64,000 bases of DNA from Actinomyces oris (GCF_006546825.1 NZ_VICC01000005.1:207573-271572), one strand, 5' to 3'. Counted from the stretch's first letter, positions 53,679 through 62,985 are shown. A program made the numbers and translations. Notes: generated by a model from the letters alone, not told the origin.

Positions 53679-54688
53679 CAGAAGTAGCCCTCCTTCTTGC
53701 GGTCCTCCATGGCCGCCTCGCTCAGGCGGTCATCGGCGCGGGTGGCTCCCCGCTCGGTCAGGGTGGAGGCGGCGACCTCCAGAACGATGTCGTGGTTGGT
53801 GGCAGCCTCGGACTCGACGGCGCCGGTGCAGGACATGTCGCCCACAGTGCGGTAGCGCACGGTGCGGGTGACCACCTGCTCGCCGTCGCGTAGCCGGTTG
53901 ACGCCGCCGGCCGCCAGCCACATCCCGTCACGCAGGAAGACCTCACGCTCATGGGCGTAGTAGAGGCCGGGCAGGGCGATGTCCTCACGCTCGATGTAGC
54001 GCCACACGTCCAGCTCGGTCCAGTTGCTCAAGGGGAAGACCCGCACGTGCTCACCGGGGCGGTGGCGGGGGTTGAGCAGGTTCCACAGCTCGGGGCGCTG
54101 GTTGCGCGGGTCCCACTGGCCGAACTCGTCGCGCAGGGAGACGATGCGCTCCTTGGCCCGGGCCTTCTCCTCGTCGCGGCGCCCGCCGCCGAAGACGCCG
54201 TCGAAGCCGCCCTCCTCGATGGCGTCGAGAAGCGGGATGGTCTGGAGCGGGTTGCGGGTGCCGTCGGTGCGCTCGCGCAGACGGCCGTCGTCGATGTAGT
54301 CCTGGACGCGAGCCACCACCAGCCGCAGACCGAGCTCCTCGACCGTCCGGTCACGGTAGGCCAGCAACTCGGGGAAGTTGTGACCGGTGTCCACGTGCAG
54401 GACGGGGAAGGGGATTGGAGCGGGCCAGAAGGCCTTGCGCGCCAGGTGCAGCATGACCACGGAGTCCTTGCCCCCGGAGAACAGCAGCACGGGGCGGCGG
54501 CACTCGGCGGCGATCTCCCGGATGACGAGGATAGCCTCGGCCTCCAGGACGTCAAGGATGTCCAGGGCCTCAGCGGTGGCGGGGGCCCTGGAGAGGTCGG
54601 CCAGGCCGGCCGGTTCGAGCTCCGGCGTCTGATGGGGGGCGGAGGAGGGGGCTGGGGCCGGACGGGTGTGGGTCAGGGTGATGCTCAT
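53678..54688 (-). CDS. cysD: Sulfate adenylyltransferase subunit 2
   Basis: A 336-residue ATP-pyrophosphatase-family subunit forming APS. The PP-loop is LLFSGGKDSVVM, and GVFGGGRRDEEKARAKER and RVFPLSNWTELDVWRYI are family blocks. I chose the ATG at 54688 (MSITLTHTRPA), overlapping the cysH stop; the open frame extends inside cysH. An N-terminal stretch of about 35 residues is Pro/Ala-rich and longer than usual. Confidence 0.94.
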   Translation of the reverse strand: MSITLTHTRPAPAPSSAPHQTPELEPAGLADLSRAPATAEALDILDVLEAEAILVIREIAAECRRPVLLFSGGKDSVVMLHLARKAFWPAPIPFPVLHVDTGHNFPELLAYRDRTVEELGLRLVVARVQDYIDDGRLRERTDGTRNPLQTIPLLDAIEEGGFDGVFGGGRRDEEKARAKERIVSLRDEFGQWDPRNQRPELWNLLNPRHRPGEHVRVFPLSNWTELDVWRYIEREDIALPGLYYAHEREVFLRDGMWLAAGGVNRLRDGEQVVTRTVRYRTVGDMSCTGAVESEAATNHDIVLEVAASTLTERGATRADDRLSEAAMEDRKKEGYF

Positions 54689-55476
54689 AGGTGGATTCCG
54701 CATTCTGTCTTGGTGAATCCGGCCCAGCGGCCGGAACGGGGGTCGTCTCCGGGCTTGACTCGCGCCGTGCACGGGGCGCAGCCGATCGAGGGGTAGCCGT
54801 CGTACAGGAGGGGGTTGATGAGCACGCCGTGCTGGTCGGCGTAGCCGGTCAGCTCCTCCATGCTCCAGGCAGCCAGGGGATTGATCTTGACGATCTCGTG
54901 GGTGGCGTCCCATCCGATCAACGGTGTGTGGGTGCGGGTGGGGGCGTCCTCGCGGCGCACCCCGGTGGCCCAGGCCTCGTAGCCGCTCAGGGCCCTCGCC
55001 AGCGGCTCGACCTTGCGCAGACGGCAGCAGGCGGCCGGGTCCCGCGACCACAGATCCGGCCCGTAGCGCTCGTCCTGCTCGGCCAGGCTCAGCTCAGGAG
55101 TCACGTCGACGACGGTGACGTCCATGGTGGCGGCCACGGCGTCGCGGGTACCCACGGTCTCGGTGAAGTGGTAACCGGTGTCCAGGAAGAGGACGTCGAC
55201 GCCGGGCAGGACCCGGGAGACCACGTGCGGCAGGACGGCGTCGGCCATGGAGCAGGCCACGGCCAGCGTGTCGGGGAAGTTCTGCGCCGCCCACTGGGCG
55301 ACGTCGAGGGCCGGGGCATCGTCACCGAGCTCGCGCGCACCGGCCTCGGCCAGAGCGCGCAGCTCCTCGGTGGACCGCAGCGGGGCCGAGCCGGCTCCCC
55401 GTGACCTCGAGGCGGCGGGAGCACGGTGCGCCACGTTCAGGGATGCCTGGGTGCGGTCAGTGGTTGTGGCGCTCAT
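54685..55476 (-). CDS. cysH: Adenylylsulfate (APS) reductase
   Basis: A 263-residue reductase giving sulfite. The four Cys that bind the [4Fe-4S] cluster are present as CCRLRKVEPL and CAPCT, marking an APS reductase rather than a PAPS reductase. The catalytic Cys lies in the C-terminal KTECGIHL. The lack of cysC in the operon agrees with APS as substrate. It overlaps both neighbours by 4 nt. Confidence 0.94.
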   Translation of the reverse strand: MSATTTDRTQASLNVAHRAPAASRSRGAGSAPLRSTEELRALAEAGARELGDDAPALDVAQWAAQNFPDTLAVACSMADAVLPHVVSRVLPGVDVLFLDTGYHFTETVGTRDAVAATMDVTVVDVTPELSLAEQDERYGPDLWSRDPAACCRLRKVEPLARALSGYEAWATGVRREDAPTRTHTPLIGWDATHEIVKINPLAAWSMEELTGYADQHGVLINPLLYDGYPSIGCAPCTARVKPGDDPRSGRWAGFTKTECGIHL

Positions 55477-57176
55477 TGCAGGGCCTCCTCATCGGCTCGG
55501 TGCGCCCACTGGGCGAAGCTCTCCTCAGGGAGGCGCTGGTCCAGGTAGCGGCGCACCAGGCGCTCCACGTAGTCGACCAGGCCGGAGGCGGGAACCTTCA
55601 GCCCCCTCACCGTGCGGCCCAGGCCGGCCTCGGCGCGCCCATCGGCGGCCAGGCCACCGCCCAGGTGCACCTGGAAGCCGGGCATCTGCTCGCCGTCGAC
55701 CGTGATGATCTGGCCCTTGAGGCCGATGTCCGCGATCTGGATGCGGGCGCAGGAGTTCGGGCAGCCGTTGACGGTCAGGGTGATGCGCCGCTCCAGGTCG
55801 GTGTCGGCCAGGCGAGCGTCGAGCTCGGCCGAGACACGCGCCGCCAGCTTCTTGGTCTCCACGATCGCGAACTTGCAGAACTCCAGCCCGGTGCAGGCCA
55901 GGGTCGATCGGGTGAAGGCACCCGGATCGGGATCGAGCCCCAGCTCGCGCAGACCGGCGACGGCGTCGTCGACCTTCTCGGCGGGCACGTCCAGGAGCAG
56001 CAGGTTCTGCAGCGGGGTGGTGCGCACGCGGTTGGAGCCGACCCGCTCGGCCAGGTCGGCCAGGCCCAGCAGGACGTCCCCGCTCAACCGGCCGACGGGC
56101 GGCTTGGCCCCCACCCAGAAGCGGCCGTCCTTCTGCTCGTGGACGCCGATGTGGTCGGAGTCCCCGCTCGGCTCCTCGGGGGCCGGCCCGTCGGGCAGGG
56201 CGCGCCCCAGGTAGTCGTCCTGGAGGACCTGACGGAACTTCTCCGGCCCCCACTCGGCCATGAGGAACTTCAGCCGGGCCTTGTTGCGCAGGCGACGGTA
56301 GCCGTAGTCGCGGAAGATGCGGATAACGCCGTACCAGACGTCGAGGGCGTCCTCAGGGGTGACGAAGGCCCCCAGCCGCTGGCCCAGACGCGGGGCGGTC
56401 GACAGGGCCCCGGCCACCCACAGGTCATAGCCGGGACCGAGCTCGGGGTGGTTGACGCCCACGAAGGAGACATCGTTGATCTCGTGGAGGATGTCGAGGC
56501 TGGGGGAGCCGGTGATGGCGGTCTTGAACTTGCGGGGCAGGTTGGCCAGCTCGGGGTCACCCAGGTAGGTGTCCTTGATGGCACGGGCCAGCGGGGTCGG
56601 ATCGATGACCTCGTCCTTGGCGATGCCGGCCACCGGGGAGACCAGGAACCCCCGAGGCGTGTCCCCGCAGCCCTCGACCGTGGTCAGCCCCACCGACTCC
56701 AGTCGCTGCCACAGCTCGGGCACGTTGTCGATCTCCACCCAGTGCAGCTGGATGTTCTGGCGGTCAGTGATGTCGGCGGTGCCGCGGGCGAAGTCGTTGG
56801 AGACCGAGCCGAGCACCCGCAGCTGCTCGCGGCTCAGGCTCCCACCGTCCAGACGCACCCGCTGCAGGAAGTAGCGGTCGGAGAGCTCGGAGGCCTCCAG
56901 CTGAGCGGTGCGGCCGCCATCGATCCCCTGCTTGCGCTGGGTGTACAGACCCCACCAGCGGAAACGGCCGTTGAGGTCATCGGGCGCGATGCTCTCGTAG
57001 CCGCCGGGACCGTAGATGTTCACGATCCGGTCGCGCACCGCCAGCGGGTCCCCGTCCTGCTTGAAGGCCTCGTTGTCATTGAGCGGCTTGCGCCCGTCGA
57101 GGGCCCACTGGCCGTTGGAACGGGCCTTGCGCGGTGGGCGCAGGGTGCGGGCGGGTGGCGTGACGGTGGTGGTCAT
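55473..57176 (-). CDS. sir: Ferredoxin-dependent sulfite reductase
   Basis: A 567-residue sirohaem/[4Fe-4S] reductase converting sulfite to sulfide. The cluster-sirohaem Cys are in TLACTGLEFCKFAI and NGCPNSCARIQ. Two ferredoxin-like halves repeat as in NirA/SirA. The ATG at 57176 has GGAGGAG; the frame continues 46 codons upstream without family pattern. The electron donor is probably ferredoxin; no small CysX-like ferredoxin gene was seen here. It is the first gene of the operon, 188 nt after the CCRA leader ORF. Confidence 0.94.
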   Translation of the reverse strand: MTTTVTPPARTLRPPRKARSNGQWALDGRKPLNDNEAFKQDGDPLAVRDRIVNIYGPGGYESIAPDDLNGRFRWWGLYTQRKQGIDGGRTAQLEASELSDRYFLQRVRLDGGSLSREQLRVLGSVSNDFARGTADITDRQNIQLHWVEIDNVPELWQRLESVGLTTVEGCGDTPRGFLVSPVAGIAKDEVIDPTPLARAIKDTYLGDPELANLPRKFKTAITGSPSLDILHEINDVSFVGVNHPELGPGYDLWVAGALSTAPRLGQRLGAFVTPEDALDVWYGVIRIFRDYGYRRLRNKARLKFLMAEWGPEKFRQVLQDDYLGRALPDGPAPEEPSGDSDHIGVHEQKDGRFWVGAKPPVGRLSGDVLLGLADLAERVGSNRVRTTPLQNLLLLDVPAEKVDDAVAGLRELGLDPDPGAFTRSTLACTGLEFCKFAIVETKKLAARVSAELDARLADTDLERRITLTVNGCPNSCARIQIADIGLKGQIITVDGEQMPGFQVHLGGGLAADGRAEAGLGRTVRGLKVPASGLVDYVERLVRRYLDQRLPEESFAQWAHRADEEALQ

Positions 57177-57364
57177 TGCTCCTCCATGACGGTGGCGTGT
57201 CATTGGCGTATGAGGAGCGTCCGGGGGGGCGGCCTGGTGTGCTGCTGCGTGGAGAGCCTGCAGGGCCGTTCGGTTGGCGTCAGCCGTCTCAACGGGGCCT
57301 TCCGGACGCTTCATTGCGCCGGATACCTCGTTGCGGGGGAAGTCCCCGTGGTGTCAGGCGCTGG

Positions 57365-57451
57365 TCAGGCCCGACAACACATGACCGCATGGGCACGCAG
57401 AAGATCAGCGGGATAGGTACCGCTGAAGAACGCTGCGTGAGAGAAGGTCAT
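57365..57451 (-). CDS. Cys-tail leader peptide of the sulfate operon
   Basis: A 28-codon ORF ending ADLLRAHAVMCCRA then TGA. The DLLR...CCR pattern resembles the small leader peptides annotated before sulfur genes in many actinobacteria. There is no Shine-Dalgarno. The ATG at 57451 falls 8 nt after a -10 box, so the transcript is probably leaderless. It would report charged tRNA-Cys to the sulfite reductase operon. Confidence 0.6.
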   Translation of the reverse strand: MTFSHAAFFSGTYPADLLRAHAVMCCRA

Positions 57452-57458
57452 GGCCGAA

Positions 57459-57487
57459 ACAGTAACCATGCATTTACCTGGCGACAA
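57459..57487 (-). promoter_or_regulatory. Promoter of the sulfate operon
   Basis: On the minus strand TTGTCG (57487-57482), a 17-nt spacer and TACTGT (57464-57459). Seven nt later comes the A of the leader ATG, the distance expected of a transcription start. Confidence 0.55.
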
Positions 57488-57643
57488 GCAGGAATGATCT
57501 GTGCTTCGAGTCACGGCAGGGGCGTTGGGGGTGCACTTTAACCCGTCAGGACGCGGAATAAGATCGCGCTGCCGCACAGGGCACCGGTGGCGGTCTGCGG
57601 CAGCGGATAGGCGAGATATGGGACCTTGGGCCTGGGACTGCGA

Positions 57644-58468
57644 TCAGGCGCCCAGCTCGCGGTCCCTCTCGGTGATGGCCTCGAAGGCGCGCACGACGGC
57701 GTCGGAGAAACCGGCCCGCTCCAGGGCCACCATGCCCGCCACTGTTGTCCCTCCGGGGGAGCAGACCGCGTCAATGAGGTCGGCCGGGGTGCGGCCGTGG
57801 CCTCCCTCGGCGGTGCGCTGAGCCTCGGTCTGCACGGTGCGGGCGGTCCCCAGCACCGCCTGCGCGACGATCTGGACGGCCTGGGCCTTGGGGATACCTC
57901 CCATGACGCCGGCGCGAGCCAGGGCGTCGATGAAGGCGCACACCAGGGCGGGGGAGGAGCCCGCCAGACCGATGAAGGAGGAGAAGTCCTTCTCCTCCAG
58001 GACCACGGTGCGACCGATGGTCTCCATGAGGGTGCGTACCGTCTCCAGGTCCTCGGCACTCGCACTGCTGCCAGGGGCCAGTGCCGTCATCGACTCGCCC
58101 ACGGAGGCAGCCATGTTCGGCATGGTGCGCACCACCCGGGTACCGCTCGGCAGCATCGACTCCAAACGCTCCAAGGGCACACCGGCCGCGATGGAGACCA
58201 CCAGGGGGCGGCTGGCGGCGATGGCCTCCGACAGCCGGGGCAGGACATCGGGGATGACGTAGGGCTTGAGGCCCACGATGAGGACGTCGCTGCGTGAAAC
58301 CAGCTCGGCGGCGTCGGGCACATGGACGGCCCCGACCTGCCCAGCCAGGCGCTCGGCGGAGCCGTGCTTGCTGGTCAGGAGCAGGTGCCCGGCCGGTGTT
58401 CCCGCGGCCACGGCCCCTCGCACAATGGCGCTGACCATGTTGCCGGCGCCGATGAACCCGATACGCAT
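57644..58468 (-). CDS. proC: Pyrroline-5-carboxylate reductase
   Basis: A 274-residue NAD(P)H enzyme completing proline synthesis. The Rossmann motif is GFIGAGNM (4-11), LIVGLKPYVI follows, and the C-terminal dimer/active-site signature DLIDAVCSPGGTTVAGM is intact. It is transcribed alone between the sulfate operon promoter and an antiporter gene. Confidence 0.95.
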   Translation of the reverse strand: MRIGFIGAGNMVSAIVRGAVAAGTPAGHLLLTSKHGSAERLAGQVGAVHVPDAAELVSRSDVLIVGLKPYVIPDVLPRLSEAIAASRPLVVSIAAGVPLERLESMLPSGTRVVRTMPNMAASVGESMTALAPGSSASAEDLETVRTLMETIGRTVVLEEKDFSSFIGLAGSSPALVCAFIDALARAGVMGGIPKAQAVQIVAQAVLGTARTVQTEAQRTAEGGHGRTPADLIDAVCSPGGTTVAGMVALERAGFSDAVVRAFEAITERDRELGA

Positions 58469-58557
58469 GAAGGCCTCCTGCTCGTGAGCGACATGAGGCC
58501 ATCACCGTACCGCGGCGGCGCGCTGGGCAGTGCGACTTCCGGGGCGCCGGTCGGCCT

Positions 58558-59925
58558 TCAGAGCACCAGTGCGGCGATCCACCCGGCGATGAGCAGGGGG
58601 ATGTTGAAGTGCAGGAAGGTCGGGATGACCGAGTCGCGCATGTGGTCGTGCTGCCCGTCGGCGTTGAGCCCGGCCGTGGGCCCCAGCGTGGAGTCCGACG
58701 CCGGTGAGCCGGCGTCCCCCAGGGCCCCGGCGGTCCCGATGAGGGAGACCGTGGCGACCGGCGAGAAGCCCAGAGAGACGCACAGCGGCACGTAGATCGC
58801 CGAGATGATCGGCAGGGTGGAGAAGGACGAGCCGATGCCCATGGTCACGATGAGGCCCACGAGCAGCATGACGAAGGCGGCGGCGGGCTTGGAGCCCGCG
58901 AACAAGGAGGTCGCCGACTTCACCAGCGGCTCGATCTGCCTGGTCTCCTTCAAAACGGCGGCGAAGCCCTGCGCCGTGATCATGATGAGCCCGATGAGGG
59001 CCATCATCCGCATGCCGCCGGTGAAGACGTCGTCGGCCTCAGCGATGGTGACGACCCGGGTGGCCATGAATAGCAGCAGACCGATCAGGGCCCCGACCAG
59101 GAGCGGGTCGGCCTTGGACCCCGTCCAGGTCAGGATGGTCTGGACCACGAAGCAGGCGAGAACAGCGATCAGTGCCACGACAACCTTGACAGGCTTGACC
59201 TCGACCGGGCCGGAGACCTCATCGCCCGAGCCGGCGTTGCCGCCGGTGTCGATCCGGTAGACGCGGGGCTTGCGGTAGGTGACGAACACGGCGATGAGCA
59301 GCCCCGCGAGCATGCCCAGCGCCGGGATCCCCATGGCCTGGGTGGCCGGGATGTTGGAGACGTCCAGGCCCGCCTCCTCGATGTTGGCGTAGAGGATGTC
59401 ATGGAGGAAGACCCGCCCGAAGCCCAGGGGCAGGAACATGTAGGTGGTCACCAGACCGAAGGTGATGGCGCAGGCCACGGCGCGACGGTCCAGCTGCAGA
59501 CGGCTCATGACGAGGAGCAGCGGAGGGACCACCAGTGGAATGAAGGCGATGTGAACCGGGATGAGGTTCTGACTCATGACAGCCATGGCCGTGAGTCCGC
59601 CCAGCACCAGCATGGTGGTGGTGCGCACGGCCCTGCGGGAGGCGGACTCGTCCTTGTTCTCAATGCGGCCGATGAGCCAGTTCGCCAGCAGCTGGGGAAG
59701 ACCAGAGTGCGCCACCGCCATGGCGAAGGCCCCCAGCAGCGCGTAGGACAGGGCGATCTTGGCCCCGGCGGCCAGCCCGTCCTGGAAGGCGACCATGGTG
59801 CGGCTGATGCCCAGGCCGGCGCTCAGCCCGCCCGCGAGCGCGCCGACGAACAGGGACAGGACCACATGGACGCGCAGCATCGCCAGGATGAGCATGACCA
59901 GGACGGCGAGGATGATGGCGTTCAT
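58558..59925 (-). CDS. Na+/H+ antiporter-like transporter (NhaC-type)
   Basis: A 455-residue membrane protein with about twelve helices. GLVTTYMFLPLGFG, the MGIGSSFSTLPIISAIYVPLC block and TAGALGDAGSPASDSTLGPTAGLNADGQHDHMRDSVIPTF are the conserved regions of this ion-transporter family. I chose the ATG at 59925 (MNAIILAVLVML); the open frame extends upstream into the SDR gene's antisense. The actual ion or carboxylate substrate is uncertain. Confidence 0.85.
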   Translation of the reverse strand: MNAIILAVLVMLILAMLRVHVVLSLFVGALAGGLSAGLGISRTMVAFQDGLAAGAKIALSYALLGAFAMAVAHSGLPQLLANWLIGRIENKDESASRRAVRTTTMLVLGGLTAMAVMSQNLIPVHIAFIPLVVPPLLLVMSRLQLDRRAVACAITFGLVTTYMFLPLGFGRVFLHDILYANIEEAGLDVSNIPATQAMGIPALGMLAGLLIAVFVTYRKPRVYRIDTGGNAGSGDEVSGPVEVKPVKVVVALIAVLACFVVQTILTWTGSKADPLLVGALIGLLLFMATRVVTIAEADDVFTGGMRMMALIGLIMITAQGFAAVLKETRQIEPLVKSATSLFAGSKPAAAFVMLLVGLIVTMGIGSSFSTLPIISAIYVPLCVSLGFSPVATVSLIGTAGALGDAGSPASDSTLGPTAGLNADGQHDHMRDSVIPTFLHFNIPLLIAGWIAALVL

Positions 59926-60042
59926 AGGGGGCCTTCCGATGTGGGGCCGAGTGTGCTGGGCTTCGCGAGCGGGTCTGGGTGAACCCGTGCGAATCGAGGC
60001 CGATTGTGCCAGGCGAGCGTGACAGGGACGTATCGTGGACCA

Positions 60043-60834
60043 ATGAACGAGAACCCGAAGAACGTCACCGTCGACTCCGCCGTCTCCGCCCCGGCCCGCC
60101 GTGCCCTCGTCACAGGTGCCTCCACCGGTATCGGTGCCGCCACCGTCCGCCTCCTGCGCTCCCATGGGTGGGAGGTCGTCGCCACCGCGCGGCGGGTGGA
60201 GCGCCTTGAGGCGCTGGCGGCCGAGACCGGCTGCACGTGGGTGGCCGCCGACCTCCAGGAGCCCGGCGACGTCGAGCGCCTGGCCGGTGAGGTGCTGGCC
60301 GGCGGAGCTGTCGACGCCGTCGTCAACAATGCCGGTGGCGCGCTGGGGGTCGACCCGGTCGCCGAGGGCAGCGCCCAGGAGTGGGCCACCATGTACGAGC
60401 GCAACGCGCTCGCGGCCCTGCGCGTGAGCCAGGCCTTCCTGCCCGGGCTTCGGGAGCGGGGCGGGGACCTGGTCTTCCTCACCTCCACGGCGGCCCACGA
60501 CACCTACCCCGGTGGGGGCGGATACGTGGCGGCCAAGCACGCCGAGCGGATCATCGCCAACACGCTGCGCCTGGAGCTGGTGGGGGAGCCGGTGCGCGTC
60601 ATTGAGATCGCCCCCGGCATGGTGGCCACCGAGGAGTTCTCCCTCAACCGTCTCCACGGGGACGCCGAGGCCGCCGCGAAGGTCTATGCCGGTGTCGCCG
60701 AACCGCTCAGCGCCGACGACGTCGCCGCCTGCATCGTCTGGACGCTGGAGCTGCCCGCTCACGTCAACATCGACTCCATGGTGGTGCGGCCGCGGGCCCA
60801 GGCCTCCAACACCCTGGTGGCCAGGGATCAGTAG
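60043..60834 (+). CDS. Short-chain dehydrogenase/reductase (YdfG-like)
   Basis: A 263-residue classical SDR. The cofactor motif is TGASTGIG (24-31), NNAG is at 95-98, and the catalytic Ser148, Tyr161 and Lys165 (YVAAK) are in place. An Arg two residues after RRALVTG's dinucleotide strand (ATARR, about 48-51) suggests NADPH. The pattern fits YdfG-type 3-hydroxy acid dehydrogenases. The ATG at 60043 has little SD. Confidence 0.88.
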   Translation: MNENPKNVTVDSAVSAPARRALVTGASTGIGAATVRLLRSHGWEVVATARRVERLEALAAETGCTWVAADLQEPGDVERLAGEVLAGGAVDAVVNNAGGALGVDPVAEGSAQEWATMYERNALAALRVSQAFLPGLRERGGDLVFLTSTAAHDTYPGGGGYVAAKHAERIIANTLRLELVGEPVRVIEIAPGMVATEEFSLNRLHGDAEAAAKVYAGVAEPLSADDVAACIVWTLELPAHVNIDSMVVRPRAQASNTLVARDQ

Positions 60835-60964
60835 GGATCAGTAGGGGAGCGGCGTCGCGTCGCACATAGGTGGTCCACAGGCTCGACCTGCCCCGGGCAC
60901 AGCGCGGGTTCTTAACGTCTCTTCCAGCCCCGGCCGGGCCGGGAAACAGACTGAAAGGACACCC

Positions 60965-61831
60965 ATGACCAAGCACGTCTCCTCCGGTGGCGACGCCACT
61001 TCCTCCCCGCGCGACGCGGCCACGGAGAGCCTCCCCACCAGGGACGCCGCCGATGCCGCCGACGCCGCAGCGCAGCACCTGCCGCAGGGCGCGGCGGGCG
61101 ACCCTGGCCGTGACGGCACCAAGGACGTCAAGGACCTTAAGGACACTGCGGGAACCACTGACTCAGGCTCGGTGAGGACCGAGGCTCTCTCCAAGGACGT
61201 CACGCCGGACTCCGCCAAGGGCTCTGGGGCGACTCACTCGGCTGCTGGCAGCAGCACTGCCGACACCCGGCTGGGCGGGGCGTGGGCGTCCCCGGATGCT
61301 CAGAACGCCGCGACCATCGGTGTCGTGCCCTCCGCATCCGCCGCGGCCAAGAAGGCCCGGACCAAGGCTCGCGGGCCCTGGTACCGCCGTCGTGCCGTCG
61401 TGGGCGCTGCCGGGGTGGCGCTGCTGGCGGGCTCCTTCGGGGCTGGGTGGGGGACCAACGAGCTGCTCAGCTCCCACTCCCAGCACGGTCAGGCCCAGCA
61501 GCAGGGAGGCGGCAACGGTCAGGGCATGCCCGGAGGGGGCCAGGGCGGCCCTGGTGGGGGAGGTCCCGGCGGTCAGGGCGGGCCCGGTGGGCAGATGCCC
61601 GGCGGTGGCCCTGGTGGACAGGGCGGTCAGAACGGCCAAGGCGGTCCAGGAGGAGGCTCCGGCGGGGCCGGCCGGACCACTCCCAACGGGGACTCCTCCA
61701 GTGGATCCGGCTCGGGCTCGAGCGGCGACCAGCAGTCAGGCTCGGGCTCGAGTGATGGCAACCAGAAGGGTGGCTCAGGCTCCTCGGGCGTCCTCCAGCA
61801 GCAGGACGCCTCCCCGAGCACGCAGGGCTGA
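60965..61831 (+). CDS. Glycine-rich membrane-anchored protein of unknown function
   Basis: A 288-residue protein I cannot assign. Residues 1-139 are hydrophilic and probably disordered, rich in Ala, Asp and Lys. One membrane helix is at about 144-162 after RRR, so the C-terminus probably faces out. Residues 176-225 are collagen-like repeats (GGPGG, GGQGG), then Ser/Gly repeats (GSGSGSS) to the end. AAAGGA precedes the ATG. A surface or wall-spanning role is possible. Confidence 0.7.
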   Translation: MTKHVSSGGDATSSPRDAATESLPTRDAADAADAAAQHLPQGAAGDPGRDGTKDVKDLKDTAGTTDSGSVRTEALSKDVTPDSAKGSGATHSAAGSSTADTRLGGAWASPDAQNAATIGVVPSASAAAKKARTKARGPWYRRRAVVGAAGVALLAGSFGAGWGTNELLSSHSQHGQAQQQGGGNGQGMPGGGQGGPGGGGPGGQGGPGGQMPGGGPGGQGGQNGQGGPGGGSGGAGRTTPNGDSSSGSGSGSSGDQQSGSGSSDGNQKGGSGSSGVLQQQDASPSTQG

Positions 61832-61849
61832 GAACGCCGGTACTGCGCC

Positions 61850-61944
61850 GCCCACAGAACAACATTTTCTTCACAGACGACGCGTATTCGTGTCGTCTGT
61901 GAAGTTCTTGTCGGTGTGTGCAGATTCGGTTATGGTCGCTGGCG
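61850..61944. repeat. Palindromic repeat element, copy 1
   Basis: A direct repeat of about 95 bp almost identical to 62986-63074. It contains a 12-bp perfect hairpin: TTCACAGACGAC (61870-61881) with GTCGTCTGTGAA (61892-61903) and a 10-nt loop. It lies between the glycine-rich gene and the aldo/keto reductase. The hairpin could also terminate the first gene. Confidence 0.85.
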
Positions 61945-61988
61945 TGCTTCGCACCGCTCACCCTGATGACACGGAGGAGAGGAAGCCG

Positions 61989-62936
61989 ATGACTGACGCA
62001 CATCCCCGCATGGCGCTGGGCACCATGCACTTCGGAACCCGCCTGTCCGCCACCCAGTCCCGTGAGATCCTCGACGCCTACTTGGATCTGGGTGGCCAGT
62101 GGATCGACACCGCGAACTGCTACGCCTTCTGGGGAGCCGAGTCCGGCCTCGGGGGCCAGAGCGAGACCGTCATCGGCCAGTGGCTCGCTGATCGCGGCGT
62201 GCGCGACCAGGTGAGGATCAGCACCAAGGCCGGCGCGGAGCCGACCCGCCCCCACGGCTTTCCGGGCGCCGTGGAAGGTCTCGGCAGGGAGACCGTCAAC
62301 CAGGCCATCCGGGACAGTCTGCAGCGCCTGCAGACGGAGCACGTCGACATGTACTGGGCCCATATGGAGGACCGGGAGCAGTCGGTCGCGGATGTCGCTG
62401 AGAGCTTCGGCGCCCTGGTTGACCAAGGGCTGACCGCACGGATCGGGCTGTCCAACCACCCGGCCTGGTACGCCGCCGCAGCCAACGTGCACGCTCAGCA
62501 GCGGGGCTCGGCCGGCTTCAGCGCCCTGCAGCTGCGGGAGTCGTACCTCCACCCGAGGCCGGATACCCCGGTAGAGGGCGAGGACCACCCCCACGGGATG
62601 ATGACCAGCGAGAGCAAGGACCTCGCCGAGCGCTGCGGGCTGGACCTATGGGCCTACACGCCGCTGCTGACCGGCGCCTACGAGCACCCAGAACGCCCGC
62701 TGCCCGAGGCCTACAGGCACCCGGGGACTGACAAGCGGCTGACAGCGCTGCGCACGTGGTCGGAGCGTCTTGCCATGAAGCCGAGCCAGGTCGTCTTGGC
62801 CCTTCTCAACGCCCAGCAGCCGATGATCACCCCGATCGTGGGCGTCAGCAGTGTCGCCCAGCTCACTGACGCCATCGAGGCCACGCGCTTCAGCCTCCCT
62901 CAGGAGGCCGTCGAGGAGCTCAACGCAGCCGGCTAG
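61989..62936 (+). CDS. Aldo/keto reductase
   Basis: A 315-residue NADPH-dependent oxidoreductase. The full catalytic tetrad is visible: Asp40 and Tyr45 (WIDTANCY), Lys80 (ISTKAG) and His125 (YWAHME). The C-terminal cofactor site is PIVGVSSVAQLTDA. The ATG at 61989 has GGAGGAGAGGAAG upstream. Substrate unknown. It is flanked on both sides by the same palindromic repeat. Confidence 0.9.
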   Translation: MTDAHPRMALGTMHFGTRLSATQSREILDAYLDLGGQWIDTANCYAFWGAESGLGGQSETVIGQWLADRGVRDQVRISTKAGAEPTRPHGFPGAVEGLGRETVNQAIRDSLQRLQTEHVDMYWAHMEDREQSVADVAESFGALVDQGLTARIGLSNHPAWYAAAANVHAQQRGSAGFSALQLRESYLHPRPDTPVEGEDHPHGMMTSESKDLAERCGLDLWAYTPLLTGAYEHPERPLPEAYRHPGTDKRLTALRTWSERLAMKPSQVVLALLNAQQPMITPIVGVSSVAQLTDAIEATRFSLPQEAVEELNAAG

Positions 62937-62985
62937 AGGTACGGCTAGACCGAGCGGCTCCGAGCCGTCGACCAGCAGGACCACT

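Noticed and set aside
60826..60848. Tandem GGGATCAGTA copies at the end of the SDR gene
   Set aside because: Only about two units of ten bases. Probably a local slip duplication with no further structure.
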